NCBI RefSeq assembly: GCF_038007965.1
Contig: NZ_JBBOYD010000001.1
Span: forward strand, 4,380,501 to 4,444,500
Direction: 5' to 3'
From: Niallia sp. FSL W8-0635
GTDB taxonomy: Bacteria; Bacillota; Bacilli; Bacillales; Cytobacillaceae
DNA: 64,000 nt
The position numbers and the translations under genes were made by a program. Numbering within the stretch: position 1 is the stretch's first letter; every line of letters begins with the position of its first letter. The notes under the pieces were generated by a model. It was not told where the DNA came from. It searched no databases and worked only from the letters and a program-made list of their open reading frames with translations. Shown in pieces: positions 8,768 through 17,340 of this stretch.

Positions 8768-9532
8768 CTATTCAGCTATTTTGTGCTTCACCAAAAAACA
8801 AGCTGTTATCCATGCAGTAATAGGAATGACCAGTGTAACACCCGTTCCTGCACTAAGTATGGTAATCATTTCTGCACTGAATATTTTGGAATTGATAATT
8901 TCTCCTATGGAGTAGGATAAATCTTTAAACCAAATGAGCAATGCAATGTAGCCTCCAAAGAATGCGAAAAACAATGTATTGGTGCTTGTTCCTAAAATAT
9001 CTTTTCCAATACTTAATCCAGACTTATATAATTCTTTTCTACTAATATGTGGATTGTGAAAATGGATTTCGCGCATTGGCGATGAAATAGCCATGGCTGT
9101 GTCAGTAATCGCGCCGATTGTACTCATGATAATTACAGAGGTTCCAATTTTAATAAAATCAACACCGATATTAAGGGAAAACATGCTAAGTTCCTCTAAT
9201 TCCTCGACCCCGAATCCCTGAACCATTGCTTTATTTGACAGGTAGAGAATAAACAAGAGCAGAAGAATAATCGTAATCATGGTTGATAGGAATGCTGTTT
9301 TTGTTTTGATATTCACTCCATTAATATAAAATAAGTTGATGCAACTAATTACTATACTGGCAAATAAGGTTAAGATAATCGGATTTATGTTTGGATTCGT
9401 CATAAAAACCGTAATAATAATAACGACACTGAAGTTAAAGAATAACGCAAAAAACGAACTTACTCCCTTTTGTCCGCCTATTATGCTCATGAGGATAAAT
9501 AAAATAATACCTAGCACCACTAATACATTCAT
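8768..9532 (-). CDS. YibE/F family membrane protein (YibF-like)
   Basis: A 254-aa integral membrane protein of the YibE/F family with about seven hydrophobic segments and no soluble domain. The family hallmark is the conserved region around IKIGTSVIIMSTIGAITDTAMAIS followed by GKDILGTSTNTLFFAFFGGY, repeated in its partner. The ATG overlaps the upstream stop by 4 nt (ATGA), so the two are translationally coupled and probably form one complex. The function is unknown. In B. subtilis gerQ and ywdK are adjacent; here this pair sits between them. Confidence 0.8.
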   Translation of the reverse strand: MNVLVVLGIILFILMSIIGGQKGVSSFFALFFNFSVVIIITVFMTNPNINPIILTLFASIVISCINLFYINGVNIKTKTAFLSTMITIILLLLFILYLSNKAMVQGFGVEELEELSMFSLNIGVDFIKIGTSVIIMSTIGAITDTAMAISSPMREIHFHNPHISRKELYKSGLSIGKDILGTSTNTLFFAFFGGYIALLIWFKDLSYSIGEIINSKIFSAEMITILSAGTGVTLVIPITAWITACFLVKHKIAE

Positions 9533-10668
9533 CCGCTTGCCCTCTTTCTGTTAACGAAGAAAATAGTTATATATAAACCTATCGGAATTGTTAACACAAT
9601 TCCTATACCACCGGCTAGTGCCCGAGCCAATTCTAATGATAGGTTCATGGAGAGAGTAAAACCTAATGGCGAGGTATTTTTAAAATAAAGGATAAGCATT
9701 GGAATAGTTCCACTTATATAGGCAAAGAGCAAAATATTCGTCATGGTCCCCATTATATCTTTTCCAATTTCTCTACCTGATGTTATTAAAGCTTTAACCG
9801 ATATATTGTTATTTTTTTCATACAATCCAAATATAGAAGAAGACATCGTAATAGCTACGTCCATAACAGCTCCAAGTGAACCTAGAAATAATCCTGCCAG
9901 AAATACCAATTTATAAGGACGAGTGATAAATTGTAGCTCCTCATAGCGAAGACCTTTTTCTGAAGTTAGCCATAAAACAAAGTAAGTAATCGCCAGAGAA
10001 ATAAAAGTGCCTAATAAGGTTGCTATAATCGCTGCATATGTTTTTTCATTTCTTCCGCTTACGAGTATTAGGGAAATAATAGTAAATATAATAACGCTTA
10101 TACTGCAAATTATTAGGAGACTCTTCTCTGAATTGTTCACATATATATCCAACGCAATAGAAAGGATAATGGCGTTAATCACCAAACTAAACAGAGAAAA
10201 CAGTCCTTGTTTTTTTCCTACAAATAGCAAGGAAAAAATAAAAACCCATGTAATCATCAACAAATACTTATCCCTTTTTACATCGTGAACACTTCCTTTG
10301 AGATAACCATTCTCTCCTAGTGTGGAGTCGATATGAACAAATAACTCGTTTCCTACATGATATTCATCATTATTGGCCTTCGAGGAAGTAAATTCATTTA
10401 TTAAATATATTTTGTTGCCTTTTTCCTCCCCATTTTTTATCTCGCCAATAATCTGCTGGGTAAATAAATGATCCTTATTATTAAAATGATCCTTTATTTC
10501 GGCTTGGTCTAGTAGTTCTGTTTTTACTACTTCCACTATAGGTCTATCATAAAAGGAGTAGTTGTTATGAACAAAAATAATAGAGCCTATAAAGATAAGT
10601 AAAACGCCACTAATAAAGCATTTCATTTTCTTGCTCATTTCCGTTAATAGTTTCATCATTTGTTTCAA
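9529..10668 (-). CDS. YibE/F family membrane protein (YibE-like)
   Basis: A 379-aa partner of the preceding gene. An N-terminal helix is followed by an extracytoplasmic domain of about 100 residues (GEIKNGEEKGNKIYLINEF, VHIDSTLGENGYLKGSVHD) and then about seven membrane helices carrying the family motif GAVMDVAITMSSSIFGLYE and GKDIMGTMTNILLFAYI. I take the TTG at 10668, because GGAGG then lies 5 nt upstream; a GTG at 10674 falls within the site. The function is unknown; an exporter or channel role is only a guess from topology. Confidence 0.8.
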   Translation of the reverse strand: MKQMMKLLTEMSKKMKCFISGVLLIFIGSIIFVHNNYSFYDRPIVEVVKTELLDQAEIKDHFNNKDHLFTQQIIGEIKNGEEKGNKIYLINEFTSSKANNDEYHVGNELFVHIDSTLGENGYLKGSVHDVKRDKYLLMITWVFIFSLLFVGKKQGLFSLFSLVINAIILSIALDIYVNNSEKSLLIICSISVIIFTIISLILVSGRNEKTYAAIIATLLGTFISLAITYFVLWLTSEKGLRYEELQFITRPYKLVFLAGLFLGSLGAVMDVAITMSSSIFGLYEKNNNISVKALITSGREIGKDIMGTMTNILLFAYISGTIPMLILYFKNTSPLGFTLSMNLSLELARALAGGIGIVLTIPIGLYITIFFVNRKRASG

Positions 10669-10702
10669 AAGCACCTCCTACAAAAATTTAGTTATGAGTA
10701 AG

Positions 10703-10750
10703 AAAAAAGGATAGGTAAGAACATTTTAACTTCTGCTCTCCTATCCTTTT
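10703..10750 (-). terminator. Terminator downstream of ywdK
   Basis: AAAAGGATAGG (10705-10715) and CCTATCCTTTT (10740-10750) form an 11-bp stem; on the minus strand it is followed by TTTTTTC. It lies between the ywdK stop and the YibE-like start. Confidence 0.65.
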
Positions 10751-10754
10751 ATAG

Positions 10755-10835
10755 GCTGTTTTCGTAGAGTTTGTTGCTGCGACCTACAGCCTGAATACAC
10801 TTCGCTTTCCATGGGGCGAGCCGTGAAGCTGCTCA
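10755..10835. repeat. Partial copy of a common Bacillaceae intergenic repeat
   Basis: The stretch containing CACTTCGCTTTCCATGGGG and CGAGCCGTGAAGC resembles a dispersed Bacillaceae repeat whose usual core is CTTCGCTTTCCGCGGGGC. It is only a fragment. The call rests on recollection of the motif rather than a search. Confidence 0.4.
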
Positions 10836-10908
10836 GTATTCCTAATTAATTTATTTTTCCTATTAAAAAAGCAACACTCTTTCAAAAAACAACCTTTATA
10901 TAATCCTG

Positions 10909-11280
10909 TTACATCCACTTCCACGCAGCGATTATAACTAATAGCCATGCTGTCAAAAATGCTACGCCGCCTAATGGTGTAATAGCTCCTAGTACTTTAA
11001 TCTGGGTAACTGCCAATATGTATAAGCTTCCTGCAAATAGAATAATACCGATAAACATTAGCCACCCTGCCCAGTTTAATAAGCTACTTTCTGGAAACTT
11101 CCCTAGAAGCAAACCAATTAGAATTAAGCCGGTACTATGGAACATTTGATAGGTTACCCCTGTTTTCCATGTTTCCAAGTATTTATCAGGAATTTTTCCT
11201 TCTAGACCATGTGCACCAAATGCCCCTAAACCAACGGACAATAATGCATTAATCGCTCCAATAATGATAAAAGCTTTCAT
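10909..11280 (-). CDS. ywdK: DUF423 membrane protein YwdK
   Basis: A 123-aa integral membrane protein of the DUF423 family with four predicted helices. The conserved signature [12 protein letters not shown] follows the first helix, and [16 protein letters not shown] marks the second. It is orthologous to B. subtilis YwdK by sequence and position. No function is established for the family. A good AAGGAG site precedes the ATG. Confidence 0.88.
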   Translation of the reverse strand: MKAFIIIGAINALLSVGLGAFGAHGLEGKIPDKYLETWKTGVTYQMFHSTGLILIGLLLGKFPESSLLNWAGWLMFIGIILFAGSLYILAVTQIKVLGAITPLGGVAFLTAWLLVIIAAWKWM

Positions 11281-11418
11281 TTTTATCTCCTTTTTTATAA
11301 ATTATTGATTTTATAATATGTGTGGTTTATGGATTGTAGAGACAAATACTAGATTTCGTATGAAGGAATCACTCTTCTCACTAAAAAAGTATTCCTCCAC
11401 CTATGAAAACAATCCTAT

Positions 11419-11709
11419 CTAAAAATCAAATAAGGAATCGCCATTTCCTTCGTCCATCTTTATTTTATTTGTTTGTGTCTGTATCGTTTGTTTTGGAATG
11501 GTTAATGGTTCTTGCATTGCTTGGAAGGATGGCTGCTGAACGGGCTGCTGGTAGGTTACACTTTCTTTTCCCTCTTGTTCTAGTACTAATTCACATAAGG
11601 ACTTAATAGCGTAAACTCTTTCTCTTATTCTTGCATCCGTGTTACTTGTTTTTGCTTCTACTAGCTGATCCTCTATCTTTGCTAATAATTGCTGTACAGA
11701 TATATTCAT
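11419..11709 (-). CDS. ywdI: YwdI/DUF5327 family protein
   Basis: A 96-aa soluble protein of the YwdI (DUF5327) family. The conserved helical N-terminus (MNISVQQLLAKIEDQLVEA to about residue 50, with YAIKSLCELVLE) is followed by a Gln/Pro-rich low-complexity linker and a short acidic tail ending LFDF. The start at 11709 follows AAAGGAGGG and overlaps the upstream stop (ATGA, 4 nt), so it is coupled to the Cys4 protein and belongs to the ung operon. The function is unknown. Confidence 0.8.
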   Translation of the reverse strand: MNISVQQLLAKIEDQLVEAKTSNTDARIRERVYAIKSLCELVLEQEGKESVTYQQPVQQPSFQAMQEPLTIPKQTIQTQTNKIKMDEGNGDSLFDF

Positions 11710-11885
11710 TTCATCCCTCCTTTTGCCTGGAAACGAAGGCATTCTTGTCCAGATGCTCTTTTTACTTCAACGGATGGCATCGTTCTTCCTTTAAATTGGA
11801 ACGCCTTACATCCTTTAGGGAACTGACTATCCCATGTAACATAGTAGAATTTACATTTATAACAATTTACCTTATTCTTGTCCAT
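11706..11885 (-). CDS. Small four-cysteine protein beside ung
   Basis: A 59-aa basic protein. Four conserved-looking cysteines (NCYKCKFYY, PKGCKAFQF and GQECLRFQ) suggest a CxxC...C...C zinc-binding fold. The start at 11885 follows GGGAAGGG. Its stop overlaps the ywdI start, and ung lies 99 nt upstream, so it is in one transcript with ung and ywdI. Homologues are sometimes labelled uracil-DNA glycosylase by neighbourhood, but there is no glycosylase motif here. It may assist nucleic-acid binding; that is inference. Confidence 0.75.
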   Translation of the reverse strand: MDKNKVNCYKCKFYYVTWDSQFPKGCKAFQFKGRTMPSVEVKRASGQECLRFQAKGGMK

Positions 11886-11984
11886 TTCGTACCCTTCCCA
11901 ATCTTTTGAAGGAAAACACACTATGAGCAGTGAATTCATATATCTAATAGAAATCACTGCTCTTTGTACATTTCCTTTATTATA

Positions 11985-12662
11985 TTATTCTTTTTCTAAA
12001 AAATCATCTATGCACCAATTGATAGGAGTATCCCCTCTATTTTCAAGCATTCTATTAATGGTAGAAAACGGTCTGCTTCCTAAAAAACCTCGGTGAGCTG
12101 AAAGGGGGCTCGGATGAGTAGATAAAATAATGCCATGCTTTTCTTGGTTAATGAATGCAAGCTTCTTTTGGGCAGGATTGCCCCATAATACAAAAATAAC
12201 TGGCTTATCTCTATCGTTCAGCATTTTTATCACTTTATCAGTAAATACTTCCCACCCTTTTCCACGATGGGAATTCGCTTGTCCAGCGCGAACCGTTAAA
12301 ACCGTATTTAGTAATAGGACCCCTTGGTCTGCCCAGCTTTTTAAATAGCCATGATTTGGAATAGGACAGCCCAAATCATCATGTAGCTCCTTATAAATAT
12401 TTTTTAAGGATGGGGGTATTTTCACTTCTGGCTTAACAGAGAAGCTTAATCCATGTGCTTGATTCGGACCATGATAGGGATCCTGTCCTAAAATGACTAC
12501 TTTCACTTCGTCATAAGGTGTGAACGATAAACTATTAAAGATATCTTCCCGTTTTGGATAAATAGTAGATTCTCTATATTCCATTTCTAAGAATGCTTCT
12601 AATTGGATAAAGTAATCCTTTTGGCGCTCCATTTCTACTAACTGTTCCCATGATGCAGCCAT
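11985..12662 (-). CDS. ung: Uracil-DNA glycosylase, family 1
   Basis: A 225-aa base-excision repair enzyme removing uracil from DNA. Hallmarks are the water-activating motif GQDPYHG, the [11 protein letters not shown] proline-rich loop, [10 protein letters not shown], and the minor-groove loop [12 protein letters not shown] use ATG 12662, with GGAGG 8 nt upstream; an ATG at 12680 overlaps the stop of the DUF4230 gene. It forms an operon with the DUF4230 gene before it and the Cys4 gene and ywdI after it, matching the B. subtilis ywdI-ung neighbourhood. Confidence 0.95.
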   Translation of the reverse strand: MAASWEQLVEMERQKDYFIQLEAFLEMEYRESTIYPKREDIFNSLSFTPYDEVKVVILGQDPYHGPNQAHGLSFSVKPEVKIPPSLKNIYKELHDDLGCPIPNHGYLKSWADQGVLLLNTVLTVRAGQANSHRGKGWEVFTDKVIKMLNDRDKPVIFVLWGNPAQKKLAFINQEKHGIILSTHPSPLSAHRGFLGSRPFSTINRMLENRGDTPINWCIDDFLEKE

Positions 12663-12676
12663 CCCTTTTCCCTCCT

Positions 12677-13426
12677 TCATTCCTCTTCAAAGCTTACTTG
12701 AACAGAATATCCTAGTCTTCCATAGAATTCCTTCAATGTTTTTTCAGCATTTTCCTCTGCTTTAACTAAAATCCCTTGTTCGATTGCCTCTTCCTTCATG
12801 ATTTCCTTTGCTTCATCCATTAAGCTATAAGCCTCTTCCCATTTCACGTCTCCTCTAAAAATACCAGAAACGGAATAAGTCTCTACTTCATCAAAATTAA
12901 TAGAAGGCTCTTGTAGGAAATCTGCTTTTGGCAATAGAATGCGCATGCTTTTCTCTTCTTCGTTTAGTTCAAATTGATCTTCTGTTATCGCAGATAAATC
13001 CACTCCAGCTGTCAATGTACCAGGTACAACCAACAATATTTTTCGCTTTGTACCTGGGATATTTGTTTCAATTCCTTTTCCAAAAATCTCATTGTCTTCT
13101 TTTTCTAAGATTGTTTTTACAAAGGCTTGAGAAGTGGCTAATGTGGATAGATCCTTCATTTGTTCTAGATAAGCACCTGTTCTTACAACTGGCTCTTTTG
13201 GAAAAGCAATTTTCCACAGTCCAACTATCCCGACTATTAAAAGTACGACTATAATACTTAAAAATAGCATGATTTTTTTATTTAGCCGATTCTTTACTCT
13301 ATATAAACCAAATTTGGGAAAACGAATCCCTCTTGTGTTATTTATCTCCATTGTTGCACTTGCTTGTTCCTTTTTCCCTGCTCTTAGTTCTCGATTAATT
13401 TGTTCCTTTTCTCTTTTGTTTACCAT
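12677..13426 (-). CDS. DUF4230 domain membrane-anchored protein
   Basis: A 249-aa protein with a basic cytoplasmic N-terminus (about 50 residues), one transmembrane helix (about 51-71, [20 protein letters not shown]) and an extracytoplasmic DUF4230 domain to the end, rich in charged residues, with helical C-terminal stretches ([27 protein letters not shown]). The function is unknown. It is probably first in the ung operon, with the AGGAGG site before its ATG and its stop next to the ung start. Confidence 0.75.
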   Translation of the reverse strand: MVNKREKEQINRELRAGKKEQASATMEINNTRGIRFPKFGLYRVKNRLNKKIMLFLSIIVVLLIVGIVGLWKIAFPKEPVVRTGAYLEQMKDLSTLATSQAFVKTILEKEDNEIFGKGIETNIPGTKRKILLVVPGTLTAGVDLSAITEDQFELNEEEKSMRILLPKADFLQEPSINFDEVETYSVSGIFRGDVKWEEAYSLMDEAKEIMKEEAIEQGILVKAEENAEKTLKEFYGRLGYSVQVSFEEE

Positions 13427-13552
13427 TCGACCCCTCCTGTTTCTATTATTCTCTTCTTTTATTATATAAGGAAATTTGTCGATTGTGGGGATATTTATCT
13501 ATGTACAATTTCCCAAATGTCGAAAGATGAAAATATTACCAACAGATTAGGT

Positions 13553-13578
13553 GTTTCATCTTGTTTAAAGGAGGCTAT
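13553..13578 (+). promoter_or_regulatory. Candidate SigB promoter
   Basis: GTTTCA (13553-13558), a 14-nt spacer and GGCTAT (13573-13578) match the general-stress consensus GTTTAA-N13-15-GGGTAT with two differences. It lies about 45 nt before the start of a YflT-type stress gene, a family that is SigB-controlled in B. subtilis. Confidence 0.55.
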
Positions 13579-13622
13579 ATACAAAACATAGATAAATTCC
13601 ACTATAATAGGAGGTTATCACT

Positions 13623-13955
13623 ATGTATAAAGTTGAAATAGTAGAAAATGGTGTACAAGCAACCAATATTATTAATGCATTAGAAAACCAAGGCTACAAA
13701 AAGGAGAATATTTATATTTTCGCACATGATAAAGACCGCTCAGAAGATTTAACAAATGCGACGGAAACAGGAAATGTATCCATGAAGGAACAAGGGTTAC
13801 TTGATTCCATCAGCAATGTTTTCCGAAAAAGAGGCGACGAATTGCGTTCCAAAATGCAATCAGTCGGATTAACCGAAGCAGAAGCATCTAAATACGAGGA
13901 AGTTTTAGATACAGGTAAACTAGTTATTGTTGGTTCGCTCGAACAACTCCAATAA
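13623..13955 (+). CDS. YflT-family general stress protein
   Basis: A 110-aa soluble protein of the YflT/GsP17M type. Family features are the N-terminal beta-alpha unit with GYKKENIYIFAHDKDR, the central FRKRGDELRSKMQSVGLT, and a C-terminal strand GKLVIVGS. The biochemical role is unknown; relatives are induced by heat, salt or ethanol through SigB, which fits the promoter at 13553-13578. AGGAGG precedes the ATG. It is monocistronic and ends at a bidirectional terminator shared with moeB. Confidence 0.85.
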   Translation: MYKVEIVENGVQATNIINALENQGYKKENIYIFAHDKDRSEDLTNATETGNVSMKEQGLLDSISNVFRKRGDELRSKMQSVGLTEAEASKYEEVLDTGKLVIVGSLEQLQ

Positions 13956-13960
13956 TAAGA

Positions 13961-13996
13961 AAAATCCCGCGTTGCATTCCAACGCGGGATTTTTCT
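13961..13996. terminator. Bidirectional terminator
   Basis: AAAATCCCGCGTT (13961-13973) and AACGCGGGATTTT form a GC-rich stem with A- and T-runs on both sides, between the convergent stress gene and moeB. Confidence 0.9.
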
Positions 13997-13998
13997 AT

Positions 13999-15021
13999 CT
14001 AACCTAGTAATTGATCATATAGCGTTTTTGCATATACCATATCATTTGTTTCATGTATTAACGCTCTTCCGTCCTTAAAAAACACTACCCTGTTACTTTC
14101 TAACTGAACAGATAGTAGAAAGGGATTTTGTTTCACTGCATATCCTTTCTTTTGAAAACTTTCTGCAAGCTGTTGAAAAGGGATAGCTTTAGGATTAGAA
14201 GGACGAATCTGTACCGTTTCTCTTCCGCATAAAACAGCTACCTTTGTTTGATTTTCTTTTTCTAAAAAGGGATAGGTCCGATTTTCTCCACACGTAGGAC
14301 AATCTACTCTCTTTGCACGATTAACTTTTATGTTTTGGTATTCATTTTCCCATAAATCAAAGGTCAAAAAAGTTCCACGTAATGCACTCTTGTCTCCGAT
14401 TAACAGCTTTAGTGCTTCGGTTACTTGATGAGTTACCACTAGTTGAACGGCAGGGGCAATGATTCCTACCGTATCGCAAGTCATCCCTGTCATAGGCATT
14501 GTTTTTAATAGACAATGTAAGCAAGGGGTTTCTTCTGGTATGATTGTGTAGCTCATTCCTGAGCTCCCAACACAAGCGCCATAAATCCAAGGAATATCAT
14601 GCTTCACAGCTAGATCATTTAGGATCATTCTTATCTCCATATTATCTGTAGCATCCATTATTAAATCCGCTTTTTCAGCTAGCTTTTCCAATAAATCTAC
14701 CGTCGCTTCCCCAACAATCCCTTGAACATAGCATTCTTTATTAATTTCCTTTAATCTTCTTTCAGCAGCAATCGCTTTCGGCATACGTTCCTTCGCGTCG
14801 TCTTCTGTATACAATTGCTGGCGCTGTAAATTGCTTTTTTCCACATAGTCTCGATCTATAATAGTAAGACTCCCAATCCCACTTCTACATAGCATCTCTG
14901 CAAGAGACGAGCCTAAAGCTCCTGCCCCGATTATTAATACATGCTTTGCTCCTATTACTTTCTGTCCTTCCGCTCCAATAGAGGTAAATAACATCTGGCG
15001 GGAATACCTACTTTGCTCCAC
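13999..15021 (-). CDS. moeB: MoeB/ThiF-family adenylyltransferase
   Basis: A 340-aa E1-like enzyme that adenylates the C-terminal glycine of MoaD for sulfur transfer in molybdopterin synthesis. The Rossmann motif GAGALGSSL is at about 32-40. It has the conserved DATDN aspartates, the MTCDTVG cysteine region, and two CxxC pairs (PCLHC and DCPTCG) for structural zinc. A C-terminal extension of about 90 residues replaces the rhodanese domain of some homologues. GTG start with GGAG 9 nt upstream. It is third in a moaE-moaD-moeB operon; moaA, moaC and mogA are not in the window. ThiF activity is an alternative, but the neighbours favour MoeB. Confidence 0.88.
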   Translation of the reverse strand: MEQSRYSRQMLFTSIGAEGQKVIGAKHVLIIGAGALGSSLAEMLCRSGIGSLTIIDRDYVEKSNLQRQQLYTEDDAKERMPKAIAAERRLKEINKECYVQGIVGEATVDLLEKLAEKADLIMDATDNMEIRMILNDLAVKHDIPWIYGACVGSSGMSYTIIPEETPCLHCLLKTMPMTGMTCDTVGIIAPAVQLVVTHQVTEALKLLIGDKSALRGTFLTFDLWENEYQNIKVNRAKRVDCPTCGENRTYPFLEKENQTKVAVLCGRETVQIRPSNPKAIPFQQLAESFQKKGYAVKQNPFLLSVQLESNRVVFFKDGRALIHETNDMVYAKTLYDQLLG

Positions 15022-15039
15022 TTCACTTTTCTCCTTCCT

Positions 15040-15273
15040 TTAGCCCCCACTAACAGGTGGAATAAATGCTACTGTATCGTTTCCCTCCACTATATCCTCA
15101 TCCAGTGCAAATTCTTCATTAACCGCAACCATAACACCTTGAAGAGAAAGAGTAGGATAAGTATGTAATAAGTACTCCTTAATTTGAGCTATCGTCTGTT
15201 GCTTCCCATCTATTCTTATTGCTTCACTTCCTATCGTCTCTTTTACCCCAGCAAAAAAAAGCAATGTAATCAA
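15040..15273 (-). CDS. moaD: Molybdopterin synthase sulfur carrier MoaD
   Basis: A 77-aa ubiquitin-fold sulfur carrier, the small subunit of molybdopterin synthase. It ends PPVSGG, the di-glycine tail that MoeB adenylates and that becomes the thiocarboxylate. It starts with TTG, overlapping the moaE stop by 4 nt (TTGA), so it is coupled to MoaE, its partner subunit. Confidence 0.93.
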   Translation of the reverse strand: MITLLFFAGVKETIGSEAIRIDGKQQTIAQIKEYLLHTYPTLSLQGVMVAVNEEFALDEDIVEGNDTVAFIPPVSGG

Positions 15274-15731
15274 TGTAAATCCTCCTCACTCGGCTTACCA
15301 TTTACATACATTTTGGTACCTTTTTGATTTCCAATCCACTCTTCTCCCGTTTCCCAATGCTCTTTTTTCCAAATAGGAACAATTTCCTTTATCCTTTCTA
15401 TCGCATATTGATTTGCTTCATACGCATCCTTGCGATGAGGGGTTGAAACAGCGATAACTACTGCAACATCACTGATTTCTAGCTTCCCTATTCGATGGGA
15501 GATTGCCATTTCAATATCATCCCACTTTCCCTTGACTTCCTCACCGATTTGTTCCAATTTTTTCATCGCCATTGGAATATATGCTTCATATGTTAGAGAA
15601 AGTGTTTTTTTCCCTTCTGTCATTTCCCTTACTGTACCAATAAAAGTAGTAACAGCTCCCGCATTTCTTCTTATTACTTTATCAATAACAGTTTGTATAT
15701 TAATTGGATGATCTACTATTTCAAAGCTCAT
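15270..15731 (-). CDS. moaE: Molybdopterin synthase catalytic subunit MoaE
   Basis: A 153-aa large subunit of molybdopterin synthase, converting cyclic pyranopterin phosphate to molybdopterin with sulfur from MoaD. Family blocks are GAVTTFIGTVRE, YEAYIPMAMKKL, HRIGKLEISDVAVVIAVS, HRKDAYEANQYAIE and the lysine-bearing PIWKKEHW. ATG 15731 follows AAGGAG; an upstream in-frame GTG lies before that site. First gene of the moaE-moaD-moeB operon. Confidence 0.93.
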   Translation of the reverse strand: MSFEIVDHPINIQTVIDKVIRRNAGAVTTFIGTVREMTEGKKTLSLTYEAYIPMAMKKLEQIGEEVKGKWDDIEMAISHRIGKLEISDVAVVIAVSTPHRKDAYEANQYAIERIKEIVPIWKKEHWETGEEWIGNQKGTKMYVNGKPSEEDLH

Positions 15732-16004
15732 ATAGATTCCTTTCTCCTTACACACTTTTTCTTTTTCGTCTGATTCACCTATCGTAAAGAATATATATAG
15801 ATTACCATAAATGTTGACAGAATTCTCTTACTATTATTAGCTATTACTCGACTTTTCGTGTGAGTAGTATGCAAAAACGGTCTATAAACCAAACTAAGAA
15901 AGAGACGGAAAAGTTGTATCATTATGTAAAATGGTCTACAATTATTCAATCAAACAAAATTACTTTTCACTGAAAAAATAGCCATTACATAGGAGGCAAA
16001 ACAA

Positions 16005-16826
16005 ATGAAGAAAGTATTAACTTTAGCAGGTTCTGACACAAGTGGTGGTGCAGGTATTCAAGCAGATTTAAAAACATTTCAAGAACTAGGTGTTTATGGA
16101 ATGACTGCCTTAACAACAATTGTTACAATGGATCCAAAGAATCATTGGCACCATAATGTTTTCCCGCAGGATATCAATACCGTTAACGCTCAATTAGAAA
16201 CCGTTCTATCCGTTGGAATTGATGCAATGAAAACAGGAATGCTTGGATCTGTCGAAATCATTGAAACAGCAGCTAAGCTAATCGATGAAAATAATATTAA
16301 AAATGTGGTCATCGATCCAGTTATGATTTGTAAGGGAGAAGATGAAGTACTTCATCCAGAAACAGCTGATGCCCTTCGTGAATTACTTGTACCAAGAGCA
16401 ACTGTCGTAACACCTAACCTTTTCGAAGCTTGGCAGCTAGCTAAAACGGATAAACCAATTAAAACAGTAGAAGATTTAAAAGAAGCTGCAGTAAAAATCC
16501 ATGAACTCGGACCAAAATATGTTCTAATTAAAGGCGGAAGCAAATTAGGCCATGAGAAAGCAATCGATCTTCTGTATGATGGAAATGAATTTACGATTTT
16601 AGAAAGCGAACTAATTGATACTACGTATACGCATGGAGCAGGCTGCACAAACTCTGCTGCTATTACGGCTGAACTAGCAAAAGGTGCTTCAGTAGAAGAA
16701 GCTGTTCAAACTGCAAAAGACTTTATTACTGCAGCTATCCGCAATGGCTTTAAATTAAATGAGTATGTGGGACCAACCATGCATGGAGCGTATCGCAACG
16801 AAAAGGAAAAGCTTAGTACTAAGTAA
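16005..16826 (+). CDS. pdxK: Pyridoxine/pyridoxal kinase (ThiD-like)
   Basis: A 273-aa ribokinase-superfamily kinase of the ThiD-like pyridoxal kinase type found in Bacillus (YwdB/PdxK), phosphorylating pyridoxal, pyridoxine or HMP for PLP salvage. Signatures are LAGSDTSGGAGIQADLKTF at the N-terminus and the anion-hole motif THGAGCTNSAA near the C-terminus, including the Cys seen in this subfamily. Strong AGGAGG before the ATG. Its position in the ywd region matches B. subtilis ywdB. ThiD activity cannot be excluded from sequence. Confidence 0.88.
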   Translation: MKKVLTLAGSDTSGGAGIQADLKTFQELGVYGMTALTTIVTMDPKNHWHHNVFPQDINTVNAQLETVLSVGIDAMKTGMLGSVEIIETAAKLIDENNIKNVVIDPVMICKGEDEVLHPETADALRELLVPRATVVTPNLFEAWQLAKTDKPIKTVEDLKEAAVKIHELGPKYVLIKGGSKLGHEKAIDLLYDGNEFTILESELIDTTYTHGAGCTNSAAITAELAKGASVEEAVQTAKDFITAAIRNGFKLNEYVGPTMHGAYRNEKEKLSTK

Positions 16827-16841
16827 GCAAGACTAAACATG

Positions 16842-16900
16842 TTTTAGGCTACCTCCTTTTCAAACGTATCAATTATTAATAAAAACGAGCGTTAGCCTAA
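16842..16900 (+). other. Inverted repeat between pdxK and yojF
   Basis: TTAGGCTA (16844-16851) and TAGCCTAA (16893-16900) are an 8-bp inverted repeat with a 41-nt loop. No T-run follows directly, so a terminator is doubtful; an operator or attenuator is possible. Confidence 0.25.
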
Positions 16901-16946
16901 CCATTTTTGGTCCGATAAATAAACTAGTAAAAAGGAGGGATACTCT

Positions 16947-17294
16947 TTGGAATTTGTACAAATTGAAAAAGTACAAGAAGTAATCGAGCGTTTAAGCGAA
17001 AAAGAAATATATATTCACCTAGAAACGACTAATGGCGCCTATGCAAACCATAATGATGAAACCTTCTTTAACTCCGGTGCTTATATCCGTAATGCAAAGC
17101 TATCCTATGAATATGGCAAAATTACAGGAAACGGGCCTTATCGAATAGGCTTAAAAACTGCTATTGGCTGGATTTATGCGGAAGGTATTACCCATTATGA
17201 AGTGGATGACAAAAAAAGATTGTTATTAGCAGGCTTAGATTTTACCGGGAAATTAGCAGTTGCATTGGAAATAAGTGAAACCCCATTTGAATAA
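16947..17294 (+). CDS. yojF: YojF/DUF1806 family protein
   Basis: A 115-aa protein of the YojF (DUF1806) family, recognised by IYIHLETTNGAYANH and GAYIRNAKLSYEYGKITGNGPYRIGLK. The function is unknown, but the gene is coupled to bshB2 (yojG) as in B. subtilis, which suggests a link to bacillithiol metabolism. It starts with TTG; AAAGGAGGG lies 8 nt upstream and no ATG is suitably placed. Confidence 0.85.
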   Translation: MEFVQIEKVQEVIERLSEKEIYIHLETTNGAYANHNDETFFNSGAYIRNAKLSYEYGKITGNGPYRIGLKTAIGWIYAEGITHYEVDDKKRLLLAGLDFTGKLAVALEISETPFE

Positions 17295-17340
17295 TATATA
17301 GATATTTTATTTTTACCATTCTACGAAAGGAGGATTATAA

